From assembly GCA_013398015.1 (NCBI GenBank), contig VZRR01011629.1:62001-126000 (forward strand): a stretch of 64,000 nucleotides of DNA, written 5' to 3'. The notes beneath the pieces are model-generated. The model saw nothing but the letters and a program-made list of their open reading frames with translations, was not told the DNA's origin and made no database searches. Positions 1-12,433 of this stretch are shown here, piece by piece; positions within the stretch are counted from its first letter, which is position 1, and each line of letters starts with the position of its first letter. Source of the DNA: Oreocharis arfaki. Lineage: Eukaryota > Chordata > Aves > Passeriformes > Paramythiidae. The translations under genes and the position numbers were made by a program.

Positions 1-165
1 TCTGTAGGAGTAGCTAGGATGCCTTTAATTTGTTTTCAAACTAATACTCTTGAGCCTAACAGCGTTAGAGCTTCTTTAGTGTTAAGTGCTTGCACTATTC
101 TCCAGTCTCCTTACAGAATCAGACATCTTTTTAATTACCAGCAACACCAGACATGACTACACGAA

Positions 166-529
166 AAGAGGTTGTAATGAGGTGGGGGTCAGTCTCTTCT
201 CCCAAGTAGAAACTGATAGGACAAAAGGAAACAGCCTCAAGTTGTGCCAGGGGACGTTTAGATTGGATATTAGGAAAAATTCCTTCACTGAAAGAGTTGT
301 CAGGCAATGGAGCAGGGAAGTGGCTGAGTCACCATCATTGGAGGGATTTAAAAGCTGTGCAGATGTGGCACTTGGGGACGTAGTTTAGTGGTGGGTTTGG
401 CACTGCTGGGTTAATGGTTGGATTCAATGATCTTAAGGGACCTTTCTACCCAGCGGTGGGTGAAAGGTTGGATTTGATTATCTTAATCATAAAGGTCTTT
501 TCCAACCAAAGTGAATCTGTGATTCTGTG
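166..529 (+). mobile_element. CR1 LINE 3' end fragment
   Basis: It follows the CR1 3' untranslated region: AGGTTGTAATGAGGTGGGGG, CTCTTCTCCCAAGTAG, TTTAGATTGGATATTAGG, GGCACTGCTGGGTTAATGG, and a GTGAATCTGTGATTCTGTG tail. The copy is 5'-truncated and diverged. Near 411-505 the GGTTGGATT...GATCTTA...CCTTT module appears twice, as a short internal duplication of the 3' part. A frame of 100 codons (86-388) overlaps it and is not a gene. It is antisense to NCKAP5. Confidence 0.92.
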
Positions 530-2754
530 CCTCCGTTTCATAAAACTTCTCTTTGGATTTCATTAAGGTAAACTGAAACAATATTTATTGATTTTTCTAT
601 GTAGATAAACTTCAAATTAATTTTGCTTAAATGAAAAATTTACCTTTACACTTAGGAAGAAACAAGAAATCTAAAGTTATTGAATCCATAAAACAATTAT
701 CAAGGCGGTGTATGCCCTAGACACAGCTTCTTCATGGAAATCTCTGTAACAACACTCAGTTTGTAGGCACTTCTCATGCACTGACATGTTTGTTGGCCTT
801 CTGCTAATTTCTTCCATTTATTCCCCTAAGTTCCTCCCATTTATTATTACTGGGGTTGAACCTTTTTTCAGCTGAATGGGAGAGAACAGAATTTTTACTG
901 CTGAGGAGTTCATCAGCACAGCTGTTCATCGCTCAACTGACATCATAATGTTCTGCTTTTGACAAACCTAACTACAGGGCAAATCATTATTCTTTGTCAC
1001 AGGCAAAACCTATGAATGGGAAAATCATTCAGAGGCACCAAGAACACATTTCACCTGTGGGAATTATTGGTACATGTTCTCCTAGGAAGTCAAATGGATG
1101 CAGGAGGAACAGCCTTTAAATCCAGTGGCTCTGGGAAGAATACATCTTTCAGCATCAGAGGCAGGCTGATGCCTGTGTTTTTGGCTCTGAAGCAGACTTT
1201 CTCGCTCTGTTGAGATGAATTAGCTTTTATTTCTGACATTGTGATTCCCCTGGGAGACCCCCTGCCATCAGCGTCCTCAGCTGTGGCAGTGTCACTCCTG
1301 GTGAGGGTGACTGTGCAGAGGCCAACAGCAGCAGCTGCTCGTTCTGGCCATTCCTCTGCATTTCAGCTCTGGCACTGGGAAAACATGCCATGTGCAATTC
1401 CTGCCCCTCATCCTGGGCTGTGTCCCAGCCACCACAGCATTCAAGGGAAGGATGCCTCTAAATCCTCTCCTTTAAGGATCTCCTGTAAGAGGAAAGAGAC
1501 CACAGCACAGCGACAAGCGCGGCCTTCCTGTCATCTTCAGCTAGTCTGAGAGCCTCTCCATCCCCTCACTTTGCTTCCTTTGCACCTAAGAGAGGAAAAA
1601 GGCATTTGGTGCTGCAGTTTCAGCAGTGGGAAAAATGGAGCTATCTAAGCAAAGCAAAAGAACAGTATATTACTGTAATCATCTTTAAAAGAGGAGAAAA
1701 TGTGCAGAAAATATCATGTCACTCCAGATTATGAAGTAGGGTATCTACTCAATTTCTAGATTGTATTCAGATCACTTAAGAGAGTGGAGTTTTCCCCTGC
1801 AATTTGCCTTTATTCTCTAAATTATCCAAGAAAGTACTTTGAATATCATGTTTATGATGCATTAATTAAATACATTTAGCTTGCATATGGGTCTATTAAC
1901 TGACATGGTGAAATTTTAGTTTTTTGTAATCATGACTCTTTAGTCATTACCTTTAATGAAATTAGAGTAAAAAGGCCTGAATGTAGTATTACAGTTTAAA
2001 AATGTAATTTTCACTAGAAATCAGAGAAAATTGAAATAATCAGACTATTAAAGACACAAAACTCTATATTAGAGCAATTTAACCTGAAGGCTTAATTAAA
2101 TATAATGCAAAGGGTTGTTAGCATTTTTGTGAACCTTTGAAACAATGCCTTTTCATTAAAGTAGGTATTACAAGGGAGATTACATTTTTGTTGACACTAC
2201 TATACTTCAAGATCAAAGGCACAGGCAGGTTCAATGTTCTGTTCTTGTACTCTTTGCTTCCCTGTATGTGATTTTTGTTTTTTAAGCTACTTTTCTCTTT
2301 GACAATGAAACATGAAAGCCACGCTGGCGAACGTTTTGCCAAATAAGCACAAAGCCCACTCCGTCTGAAAAAAAAAATGCAGAGCCCATGAATTTTTAAA
2401 AGTTCATACATAATATATCATAAAAGTGGGATGAATAATACGGGGCACGGGCTTTAATAAAAAGCTCCTTGACCATTTCTCAGAGATTCTGAGATGTAAT
2501 CAATACCCAAAAAGGTGTATCGGGGACATTGCTAAGATTTACGCTTTTTTTGCACACAGTGACACTATCTGCTCACTATATCAACCGGGGACACAATATT
2601 GAATTTCAGAGAACAGAAGGCAGTAAAAGTATTGTTATCTGCCTCAACAGTGTTTCAATTCAGAGATCAGCTTTATGGCTCTTCCCTGACACCAGACTTC
2701 AGAGGCGAAGAGGAGGCTCCAGATGAGGGGTACAAGGGCAGCACAAACACTCAC
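530..2754 (-). other. NCKAP5 intron (left, partial)
   Basis: About 2.2 kb up to the last exon in the window. It includes a GC-richer patch at 1240-1560 whose open frame (plus strand) resembles nothing. I looked on the minus strand for the next NCKAP5 exon (a serine- and tyrosine-rich segment in human) and did not see it. Confidence 0.65.
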
Positions 2755-2859
2755 GTGCATCTGAGCATCAGCACTTCGGGCTTGCACCAGGCTTCGGTTT
2801 CGTTCTACTTCTGAGAGCAAATCCCCAGATGAGAGGTCCAGGATGCGTGAATGGAGTTT
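2755..2859 (-). CDS. NCKAP5: NCKAP5 coding exon (KLHSRILDLSS...ADAQMH, 35 codons)
   Basis: A 105-nt exon with an acceptor after a run of seven C (TTCTGCCCCCCCAG|AAACTC) and a donor at ATGCAC|GTGAGT; both ends are phase 0. It encodes KLHSRILDLSSGDLLSEVER, then NRSLVQARSADAQMH. Human NCKAP5 has the same KLHSR, LDLSSGDLLSEVERNRSL stretch; the end differs, and the bird seems to have one extra residue. The frame continues open past the donor for about 36 codons, so intron retention would add a short unrelated tail before a stop. The next exon of the gene is not in the window. Confidence 0.97.
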
Positions 2860-4054
2860 CTGGGGGGGCAGAAGAGAAGGAGCAAAGCATAAGCATTTGT
2901 CAGACATGCAGCTGATCAGCATTTTTAAAATTCCAAACTCTGCTGTTAAATTTCAAGGGAAATGAAGAGCCTGAGGTAAAAGAGGATTTGTTCTAATTTG
3001 AAATGTAGCTCTTTCTGCTTACTTTGTCCAAGACTTCCTGTCTGGAGGACAGATCATTCTTCATCCAAAACAAACTCTACTTTTTCTTCTAGTCACTGCT
3101 ATGCAACTTATCATTACTTCACACACAACAATAACAAATGAACATGAGTCCCACCATTATCCACAGAGTTTGACAGGTTTCAGAAAAAAGCATAAAAATG
3201 AACTACAAAATTAACATTTATAAATCAATCAACATGTTAATGTTGTTTTATTTACGAGCTGTTACACCTTGCGTGAATGATTGCAAAAGTGACCCTATTT
3301 TTAACCAGCATTGATCTGCTGAAGGCCTCCTCTGCACACATTTTAACTCAAAGTCATTAATGTCATCTGTTAGGAACAATTAATGTGAATAGAAAATAAT
3401 TGCATCAGGGAACTGGAGACTCAGAGGATTTTGTGCATTAATATTCACATGCTGTTCGATTACATACACAGTCCTTCTCTCAGTTTTGCTTGGAAGGATG
3501 GCTGAGCTTGTGCCTTTCCCTCCATGTTCACCTGTACACTAATTCTAGGGCTTTCAGTCTGCATTAAGCCTGATTTGTTTTAATTGCAGTTTCAATAAAA
3601 TCCATGATTTATGGGAATGCCTTGGCCAATGACTTCAAAAGAAGAAATATCTGTGGTCTTGTTAGTCCTGGGCCAACACACCATGTAACAGGCAGTATGG
3701 ATCTGACTCACGGTCCATTGAAATCAATGAAAATGGACTAAAAAAGTAAAACCCAAGAAAAAAGAACTTTGGATCAGGCTCTTTTCATTTTCCCATTAAT
3801 TCTCCATGCTTGCAGCTTAAGACATCACATTTACCCCATTAGCTTGGAGGAACAAATGGCGCAGACCCTGCCAGGTGCTTTGCCAGAGGACTCTGTGAGG
3901 GATGGAAACCATGGAGATTTGTCAAGGCTGTGTGAGTGCCCCCTCACCCTGTCCATCCTGAAAGACTGGCCAAAGAGAGAAAAAGAATCTGTAGCCAGAA
4001 AAGCCTTTACACACTGCACCAGCAGCTCTTTGCAGAGCTCTGAAATGTGAGTCA

Positions 4055-4100
4055 CACAGTATCTTACACCCAGCTACTCCCCACAGTATCTTACACCCAG
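4055..4100. repeat. 19-bp direct repeat (two copies)
   Basis: CACAGTATCTTACACCCAG occurs at 4055-4073 and 4082-4100, 27 bp apart. It is a small tandem duplication within the intron, without known meaning. Confidence 0.9.
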
Positions 4101-7100
4101 CCTGCTCTCGGGGTACCCACTGCAAAAATTAATCTGCTGGAGAACAAAGCAGGCAGCCATTCCTACAGCCTCTGTTATCTGCATGCTCTGCTTCAGGCTT
4201 CTATTCCACGCAATCTAGGAAATTTTTTTAAAAACTACTAATTATAAATTTGGGAGTCATTTCTCAAGAGTTACGTATTCATCCAGGTTTATTAAGGAGG
4301 TACTGCCTGCTGCAGAGAGATTATGAAAAATATTTTCAATGATCAATACTCTGTATAAATATATATTGTCCAATAAATTGTTGAATAGATTAAAATGCTG
4401 CAAGCACTCAGTATCCAAGATATGTTTCATTATAAATATTAACTACATCCAGGCTCTGTGTTTATAACATCAGTGATGCTTGGTTATTCAGCGTGCACCT
4501 TTCAAAGTGCTACTGCTGGTATTACTGTCAGGTGTTTGTTAAAGATTTAAACTCCAGGTAAAATGCCTGCCCAAAGTCACAGATTTACTGACTCTGTACA
4601 TTTGTTCCTCTTGACAATAATTCCAACTGCATCACCAAGCCACCAGAGAATTCCACTGTTTTCAGACCCAAGAGTCACTGGTGCTATGAACAAGTGGTTT
4701 GCAGACAAATTAATTACTTTCTCCAGGGAAACCAGTCACCTGAGATATTTTAGTGGAAGTTACAATAGTCAGATCTGTGCATTGGAGATGATGACTGGGG
4801 ACATCTGAGATGGATGAACATTTATAAGTGAAAATGTATTTTCCCAGAAAAAAAGTATCCTAGAAATAGTGCTAAAGGAATTTTACAGTTGGAACACTGT
4901 CTTCCCATCTTCCCAGCAAGGCATTTAAATACTTTATTACTTACACAGGAACATATACGCATTTCAATAAGGGAAACAAAATATTCCCCTACAAAGTCAT
5001 CCAACAGAATTCAGTGTTACTTACAGAACACAGAATCTGTGTCAGACATAAGAGCAGAGGTCAGCCCAGCTGGAACACGCAGAAATCAGAAACAATTTTT
5101 GGCGAATCAAAGCCCAGCTAAAAACAGCTCAGGGTTCTGGGGGTCCCTCCCCAGTGGCTCAGTGACCAGAGGGGCTGGGCTGCACAGGGGTCATGCTGTG
5201 TTTGAGTCACCTTTGCCACTGCTAAACTCAGTGACTCTATAAAACTGCAGTACCAAAGGCACATCAGCAGACTAAAATGATTAACAAAGAAGGAAAGCGT
5301 GTTCTCAAGATGTATAATGTGATTATATTTCTGTATCAAATGAGATCATCACATTGGGAATATTCCTCCCCACACATATGCAAATAAACTAACAGAGGTG
5401 GCCAGCACAATGACTAGCATTAACAAACAGCATAATAAAGTTTGAGGTCATTAATTAAACATAATCACACAGCACTGAAGCAAGTCATCCAATTACAAAA
5501 GAAAAGCATAAGAAAAAATGTTTCTCTTTCATTTACTTTTTCTTTTCCTTCTCCATTGTCTAATTAAAAAATGGGGAAAAGTCTAGTGTTTGTTAAAAAA
5601 ACTCATTAATGATGCATTTAAAATCAAGTAACAGATTGTGCTAACTATGCTAACTTCATTCTGATTTCTTCTCAGATACACAAAATGTACTGTGTCCTTT
5701 ATGGTTATTTTCAGATGACAGTCACATAACTAGATCAAGGAGTTACTGCTGCCTTGAAAATTGTACAGTATTAAAATCACTGTTGATGCTATCACGACAC
5801 AATGCAACAAAAGGCAGGCCACTGCACGGAATGACTTCCACAGAAGAGATCACATCAGTTTAAATGAACACTTGAATATGAAACTGAGGAGTCACAACTG
5901 TAAATCCAAGTTATCTGCCCCATTTTTTGTTGACCTTTATAATGATAAGGGGAAAATGAAGAATACTTAGAGGTGCTGGAGAGCGCCTGGGCCCCTCTGG
6001 AAACAGGAAAGCAACAGGATCACTGGACTGCAGACCTGAAAATCCATATGGAGCTGAATACAGCATGGACTGGGCCAACTTCCATGGAAATTACCCTGCA
6101 CTGAGTACTACGGGACAGATGTGGACTAAGAAGTTTGTTTCATCTTAGCTTGACTGGACCCACATCTGTCCAGAAAGAGGGTGCCGAGAGGCCAGGACAG
6201 AACACAGAGAGCTTCTCTGCAGATGCCTGTGACCAACAGCAGCAAAGCTCCTCCTTCACCTGTGAGATTGATGCAGAAAAGGCCCTTTGTGGTTCAATGT
6301 CAAAATTAACTCCTGTAACCCCCATGAAAAATAAAAACAAAGTAATTGATAATTTAGGTGGAAGCCTATTATATCAAGTGCAATAGGAAATACAATTATC
6401 TGGCAGGCTGATAACCAATCCATCAGCCAGCAGGCCACTTCCCCCTCCCCCAGCTGCATTCTTATTAAGACTTTCTAGGAAGATAAAAGAAGGCCACTAC
6501 CTGCTGGCACAAGGCAATATTACAGAGACTCCCCTAACCATTGTGCCTCTTGACTCTATCTCTGCAGAATATCTATCAGTTCCCATCTCCTTTTTGAAAC
6601 ATCAAATGGTCTGCAGCGTTGCCAGAACAATTTTCAGTGAATTATGCCAAAGAGTACACAGCTCTTCAATATTGGATGAGTTAATTGCTATTAAATCAAT
6701 TGGCTTTGCTTTCCTCACATGAGCCAAAGTCCATCATTCACAGGAAAAAATTCTCTCTCTAGGTACCAAGGAGACATTTTCATCCTGCAGCTCCGTGCCA
6801 GAGCTGTAAATGTTTGTTTGGTGTGTATGGCCCTCTCCTGTCTTTGCTGTTTTTCAGGGCATCACCAGCCTGAACAGGCACACTGTGGCCTGCTTCCCCT
6901 CTATAGCCCAGCCTTTGAAACTGGGCTGGCAGGGAAAACATTCAAATATCCATTTCACCATAAAGACAGCAAGCCACAGAAAGAAAAGATATTATTAGGC
7001 AAGATATATATATATCATTAGTTTATGTAGAAGTATAATCTTTCATTAAACAAAATCTTGATTTTTGTAGCCTTTAGATACATTTCAGAGGGGAGGTTCA

Positions 7101-7678
7101 GCTGGAAATGAGAACATCCTTCACCTATCCCACCAAAAGTTACCTAGAATAGAACATACACTGTTCAAAATACAAAGTGTGAACTTCTCACCCACTAAAT
7201 ATCCTGGAATTAAGGAGAAAATTAGGTATAGTTAAGGAAAAAAATAATAAAACCTCTGAAACTAGAAATCAATTTTGCCTTTAGACAAATAAGAGTTTGC
7301 AATACATATGCTTTTGATATATGGAAATTCTGCCTTCTAAAGAGAGCAGAACAAGAGGCTGTCAACAAGAAAATAGCCAAACATGAAGCAAAAGTGAAAG
7401 CTGCAAGAAGATGCTTCCATTTTATTTAATTCTAATAACCACTAACACAGGAAATGTACTTGCAATTGTATACTGTGCACATACAGCAAATCCTGATGTT
7501 TTATTGCATATAATTGATATCACAAAAGCAAAAGTATAATGATTTTTTTTTTCAGCTCTGGAAGTTATAGATCTAATAGAAAATTAAGAATTACGTCCTA
7601 CTTTCCTGCTATTCACTTCCTATAAGCAGAACTTCATGGCTAACACTGTTTTAACCCTGTAGTAAGTGAAAACCAGGC

Positions 7679-7822
7679 CTAGTGAATGGTATCCTTGTCC
7701 GTGGCAGGGAAGTTGGAATGAGATGAACNTCTAGTGAATGGTATCCTTGTCCATGGCAGGGAGGTTGGAATGAGATGAACTTTTAGGTCCCTTCCAACAC
7801 AAACCAGTCTACAGTTCTATGA
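7679..7822 (+). mobile_element. CR1 3' tail with a 50-bp duplication around an N
   Basis: A CR1-like 3' end: TCCATGGCAGGGAGGTTGG, AGATGAACTTTTAGGTCCC, TTCCAACACAAACCAG and a TTCTATG tail. The first 50 bases occur twice (7679-7728 and 7731-7780, two mismatches), with an N at 7729 between them. The duplication is probably an assembly join and not part of the element. It is antisense to NCKAP5. Confidence 0.8.
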
Positions 7823-10800
7823 AAGTTATTCTTTCTCCAGGGTTGGGGCTAAAACCAGAGTGAGAAACTAACAGCCTTTGACTGTTTAAAATAGTCCTCC
7901 ATTATGCAATTGGATGTTCATCACTTAGACCTCTAAAAGTTATAAATATAGCTCTGTACAGGCAAGAACACCCAAATTCTGATTGCAAAGCCAATGCAGT
8001 ACACTAAGAGAGTTTTTCTATTTCTCTGTTGCTACAGGCACCACTTCCAACAGACCTTAGTGAAGACACTTGATATTTGACAAAAAGCATGGAACATTAT
8101 ACAGCTCAGTCTGGAACAGGCAAAGCAGCTCAGAAGTCTTACACCTTACAACTTTATTTAGTACGAGCACGAACGTTGTCTTTCACATTGCAAATTCTGT
8201 TCTGTCTTGGGGCCTGCCTGGCAGATTAACTCAGCTTGCTCCTCCTGTTGCAGCGAGGGCTCTCAACAGCAGGAGACCACCACCATAGCTGGTTGTATTT
8301 ATTTTTGATAGGAAGAAAGGGTTAATACACACAGTGAGCCCCAGGATAACTCTTACAGTGGTCTGAGCAAACAGCTGGAGACTTTTATTGATCCTACCCA
8401 CAGCTCTTTAAAATACAGGAAACAATCACAAACATGCAGTACTGCTCAGTGGTGATAGGAAGAAGTGCTGTACATAAGTGAATATTAAAGGATTAACTTT
8501 AAAATGCATTTCAGTAAGCTAAATGAGTTCTTAGTACAAAATAGAAAAATAAATAAAAGGAAGTTTTCAGCTAGTCCTTAAATTTCAAGTGAAGCATGTG
8601 GATTTGAATTTTCCATTAATCTAATAAAAATACTTTCATGAAAGTTCCAATTTTATATTTTCCATTTGTTTTCGTTGTTTTTCCCTCCTACTAGGCATAC
8701 TTTTCTAAAAAATCTTTACAGAAGATGCTAGATTTTTTAATCCAGCCCTAGAATCAACAGCGGTTTGGCAGTTTTGCTGGCAAATCCTCTGGGTGAGTTT
8801 ACTGAGACTTAAGGCAACATTCAAGACAAAGTACCAGGGTATGATACTGGAAATATTTGTATGGAAGATTAGGGTGCTAAAACAACACCAGAAAATCCTG
8901 CTAACAAGGCAATTCCAGCACGGAAAGTAAAACAAAGGTTTCATTTGTGTCTGCTGCAGTTTCCAAGCTTGCAGCTCTCTATTACTGTTGAGCCATCCAG
9001 AGATGGGAAAACTTAGTGAATTAGACCCAAAGAAACTCCAAAGGCTGGAAAGTTATATTCTAGGGTATAAATTGGAGGGCATTAAGCAGGCATTTGATGT
9101 ATAAACACAAATAGCATAATCCCTCTGTATTCTTCAGAGAGTTGACAACATTAATGTAAGGCTGAAATTACTCCTGTTCCAAATCCTTAGTTTTATTAAT
9201 TTTTATAAACTGCTTTAAATAAAAGTTACATTGAAAGGCACAAAGTAATCCCCTCTGATCCCAGTTTTCATTTTAAAAGTCTATCAGTGTTTTCAAGCTC
9301 TGAGATTCCAAAGTGTTAGTTCTCATTTTAATAGCACTATGGTAGGAGTCTGTAAATATTGCAGTAATATGAAAATGAGCTAATTTAATTTCTTAGGAAA
9401 ATGCATGTATAAAGTTCCCTGTGGTTTGTAATTACCGTAAAGTCAACAGTTTACATCAATGACCCAGTAATCAGCTACTCAGAACGTGAATAATTAATGA
9501 AAAAATGTTTTCAACAAGCTTGCAAATGAAAGACTCCTTGGAGTACGGTGAAACAGCCGTGCTGTGAGAATAGTGTCGTGCAGAAGTCGAGCCTCTTATT
9601 AAGTAAATATTTGTATTTTGTCTTTTATCTTTCTAAATGTCTTCCCATGAATCTGATACTACTTAGTGTGTCAGTTCCACTGTGCTAAATGAGGGCCAGC
9701 ACCATGTAGGTGCTGTGAAATATGGCAACACCAAAGAGTGAAAGGCACATCCTGCACATCCTGACACATCCTGACACCTCCTGTCGTTGCACTGTCCACA
9801 AACAAAACCATTTTGTTTTTAACACTTCAGCATTGTCAGAACGAGTCTAGCAAACAACTTTATACTGAAGTCCTGCAACAAGGAAGAACTATACCATTAA
9901 TCTTTCCTGGCATGCCCTACACATGCTATCTGTGCTTCAGCAGTAAAAAGGTAGGCTGCTTTTTATTATCTCACTGCATTTAACAAATGCTTTAATACAA
10001 AAACAGAGGAGAAAAGTCTCACTTATGCAAGAGTCATTGCATTATCAATCAATGCAATATGATTAAAAGCTACTCACTAATTTCAACATGCTGCTAAATT
10101 GCTCATACACTGACAGTCAGTGATGTTCCTGGTAGCACAACATAACATCGGTCACTGTCTTTGTGATTCCTACAGTTTAAAATCCATTTTCACATTCACT
10201 TTCTGACTATGCCCCAAAATAATCTAAAGGAATTAGGCAGACCTCTGTGAGAACTTCTTATTGACATTTATGTTGATCAATGTTGGCTCTACCAGAATTG
10301 GAATCTACCGATCAATTCCCTTATTAGATTCGTTCTCCGTGCTGCCATGATCATTTTATCACAGAGGCTGCTGCCATCAGATGCTGCTTTATCACTTTAT
10401 AATGGGATAAGCTGAAGCTTTCCTCTGGAATATAGTTGGAAATGATAACTGTCTGAAGTCTAAATATCTCTTTCACAGATTTTCAGAAATATCCTTATTA
10501 AATGCATAGGTCTGTTCTAAAAACGATTTTCAACTGAATTTATCTCAGCAGCAATAATTTTTGTCCAGAAGAAAATTCCAGTTCTCAAGGTGTTAAACAA
10601 ACCCCAGTGCTAACACTGGAGACTCCCCTATTAATCACTTTCTTCTTGCTGAGCTTACGAGCCAGATGACAGAAGAAAAGAGGCTAAGAATGAAGATTCG
10701 ACAGAGAAATAAAAATGGTCTCAGGAACAGTAAGCAGCATTATATGGACACACAAACACACATGCAAACACTCCAAAATAGCACACACAATACACACACA

Positions 10801-12005
10801 AGGTTTGTCACAAGTTTTTTATCTCCTTTTGAAAATATGCAGGGACATGGTGTTTTTAGTGAGAGTGGTGTTACAGCTCCTGTTGAGAGATGAGTTCATC
10901 ACATTAATTTAAATCTCCGATAAAATAAATTAGCTTTTTTATTGCCAGGTTGAACTACAGGGCTATGATTGTTATGTATTGCTACAATCTAAGTCTTAAT
11001 GGCATTTTAGCCCTGTGGTGGTCAAACAGAAACCATTTCAAACCTTCTAAAGGCTATTAAAACATGTGCAGATGTCTGGAAAATTAATACTATTATCTAA
11101 CACTAACCTTTTGCCTGTAGGAGGAAAAGGAGAGAGAAGGCTCAGGGAAGATGTTTTAGATCAATACATGGCAACCCAGGAGGGCAAGCTCTGTTTCACA
11201 GGGAAGTTCATTGGCTGTGAACGGGGGATTCAAGTGAGCAGATTCATCCTTATCTGGATTTCATTGAAATCATTCTTTTACTTAAAAAAAAAAAAAATTA
11301 AGAGAGATGGGCATCGTTTTTACAATCCTTCCTCACTGCTGTTTCTCAAGGTCCAGCAATCTAGACACTGGAAAAGTTCATTCATTTAAATGACAAGAGC
11401 ACAGATTTGTCAAGGTTAATGTTGAACCAGCCATATTTTCCTTGCCTCAGTATTATGCATTAAAAGGTTTCTCCATTCCTCCACCCTCTTTTTTTTTCTC
11501 CTTTTTTTTGTGTGTATAATATTGTTGAAATTTCATATGGATTGAAAGAGGTTTAAAAGTAGGAGGAGAGTTGCAAGAAATACTTTTATTGTTAGTTTAA
11601 GGCTTTTACATACATATTTTCTCTCCAAATCTAATGCATTGTTTTTGTCTCTGACAGAATAATTTCTAATAAGAAGAGACTTTTTTCTTGAATACCTGGA
11701 TACAAGGTACTTGATTATATTCCTTTTCCTCAAAGCACTTACTTAAAAGCATGATTTAGGAAGAATAAGTGGGTAGATTCCCAGCTGGTAGGAATTACTT
11801 GCTTTACTTCTCCTGAAATGAAAAGAATTTCTGCCAGGATAGGAGTTGCCCCATAGACTTCCCAAACTTCTACTGCTTTTCAGAAATAAAGCTTCTAGAG
11901 GGTCAGTGTGCATTTCCAGTGGTATTTCATTCTTGAAAGTCCCAGACCTGACCACAAGACCTCCAAATGGCAGTTCAAGTTGATGCCTTATCAGGCTACC
12001 TAANT

Positions 12006-12033
12006 CTGACCACAAAACCTCCAAATGGCAGTT
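12006..12033. repeat. Right copy of a 28-bp duplication around the N at 12004
   Basis: It matches 11948-11975 (CTGACCACAAGACCTCCAAATG...) with one substitution. The copies flank a single N and are probably overlapping contig ends. Confidence 0.75.
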
Positions 12034-12042
12034 AAATTTCTT

Positions 12043-12229
12043 CAATGTTTATCCTGATACACCAAAATCACAGGGCTTGTGCAGGACACAGCACAACTCT
12101 GGAGACCTGATGACCTCAATAAGCAGCTCAAACCTTGGCTGTAGCCTTCTGGAATTCCACCAGCCTACTCTGAAGCGATGAGAAACCATGGAAAGATCTC
12201 CCCATCAGCCCGGCCGTGCAGGCCAAGTA
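12043..12229. repeat. Left copy of the 178/187-bp direct duplication
   Basis: It runs from CAATGTTTATCCTGATACAC to GCAGGCCAAGTA, then an N. The second copy starts 26 bases after the N. The nine-base difference could be an allelic indel, which would fit two haplotypes kept in series. Confidence 0.85.
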
Positions 12230-12255
12230 NTAAAACTTAAAGCATCAAAGTTCTG

Positions 12256-12433
12256 CAATGTTTATCCTGATACACAGGGCTTGTGCAGGACACAGCACAA
12301 CTCTGGAGACCTGATGACCTCAATAAGCAGCTCAAACCTTGGCTGTAGCCTTCTGGAATTCCACCAGCCTACTCTGAAGCGATGAGAAACCATGGAAAGA
12401 TCTCCCCATCAGCCCGGCCGTGCAGGCCAAGTA
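12256..12433. repeat. Right copy of a 178/187-bp direct duplication around a single N (probable assembly artefact)
   Basis: This segment repeats 12043-12229 base for base as far as I can compare, except that the left copy has nine extra bases near CACCAAAATCAC. The N at 12230 lies directly after the left copy. This pattern is typical of two overlapping contig ends joined without merging. Confidence 0.85.

Larger units (their letters stand above)
2860..12042 (-). other. NCKAP5 intron, left half
   Basis: The left part of the 19.5-kb intron. It contains a 19-bp direct repeat (4055-4073 and 4082-4100), the CR1 tail at 7679, and a CA-rich patch at about 10745-10802. The rest is unique-looking AT-rich sequence. 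CpG-containing stretches near 9540-9600 and 10290-10345 might be conserved elements, but that cannot be judged here. Confidence 0.65.

Noticed and set aside
86..388. Open frame over the first CR1 copy
   Set aside because: It translates CR1 3' untranslated sequence and not a protein domain.
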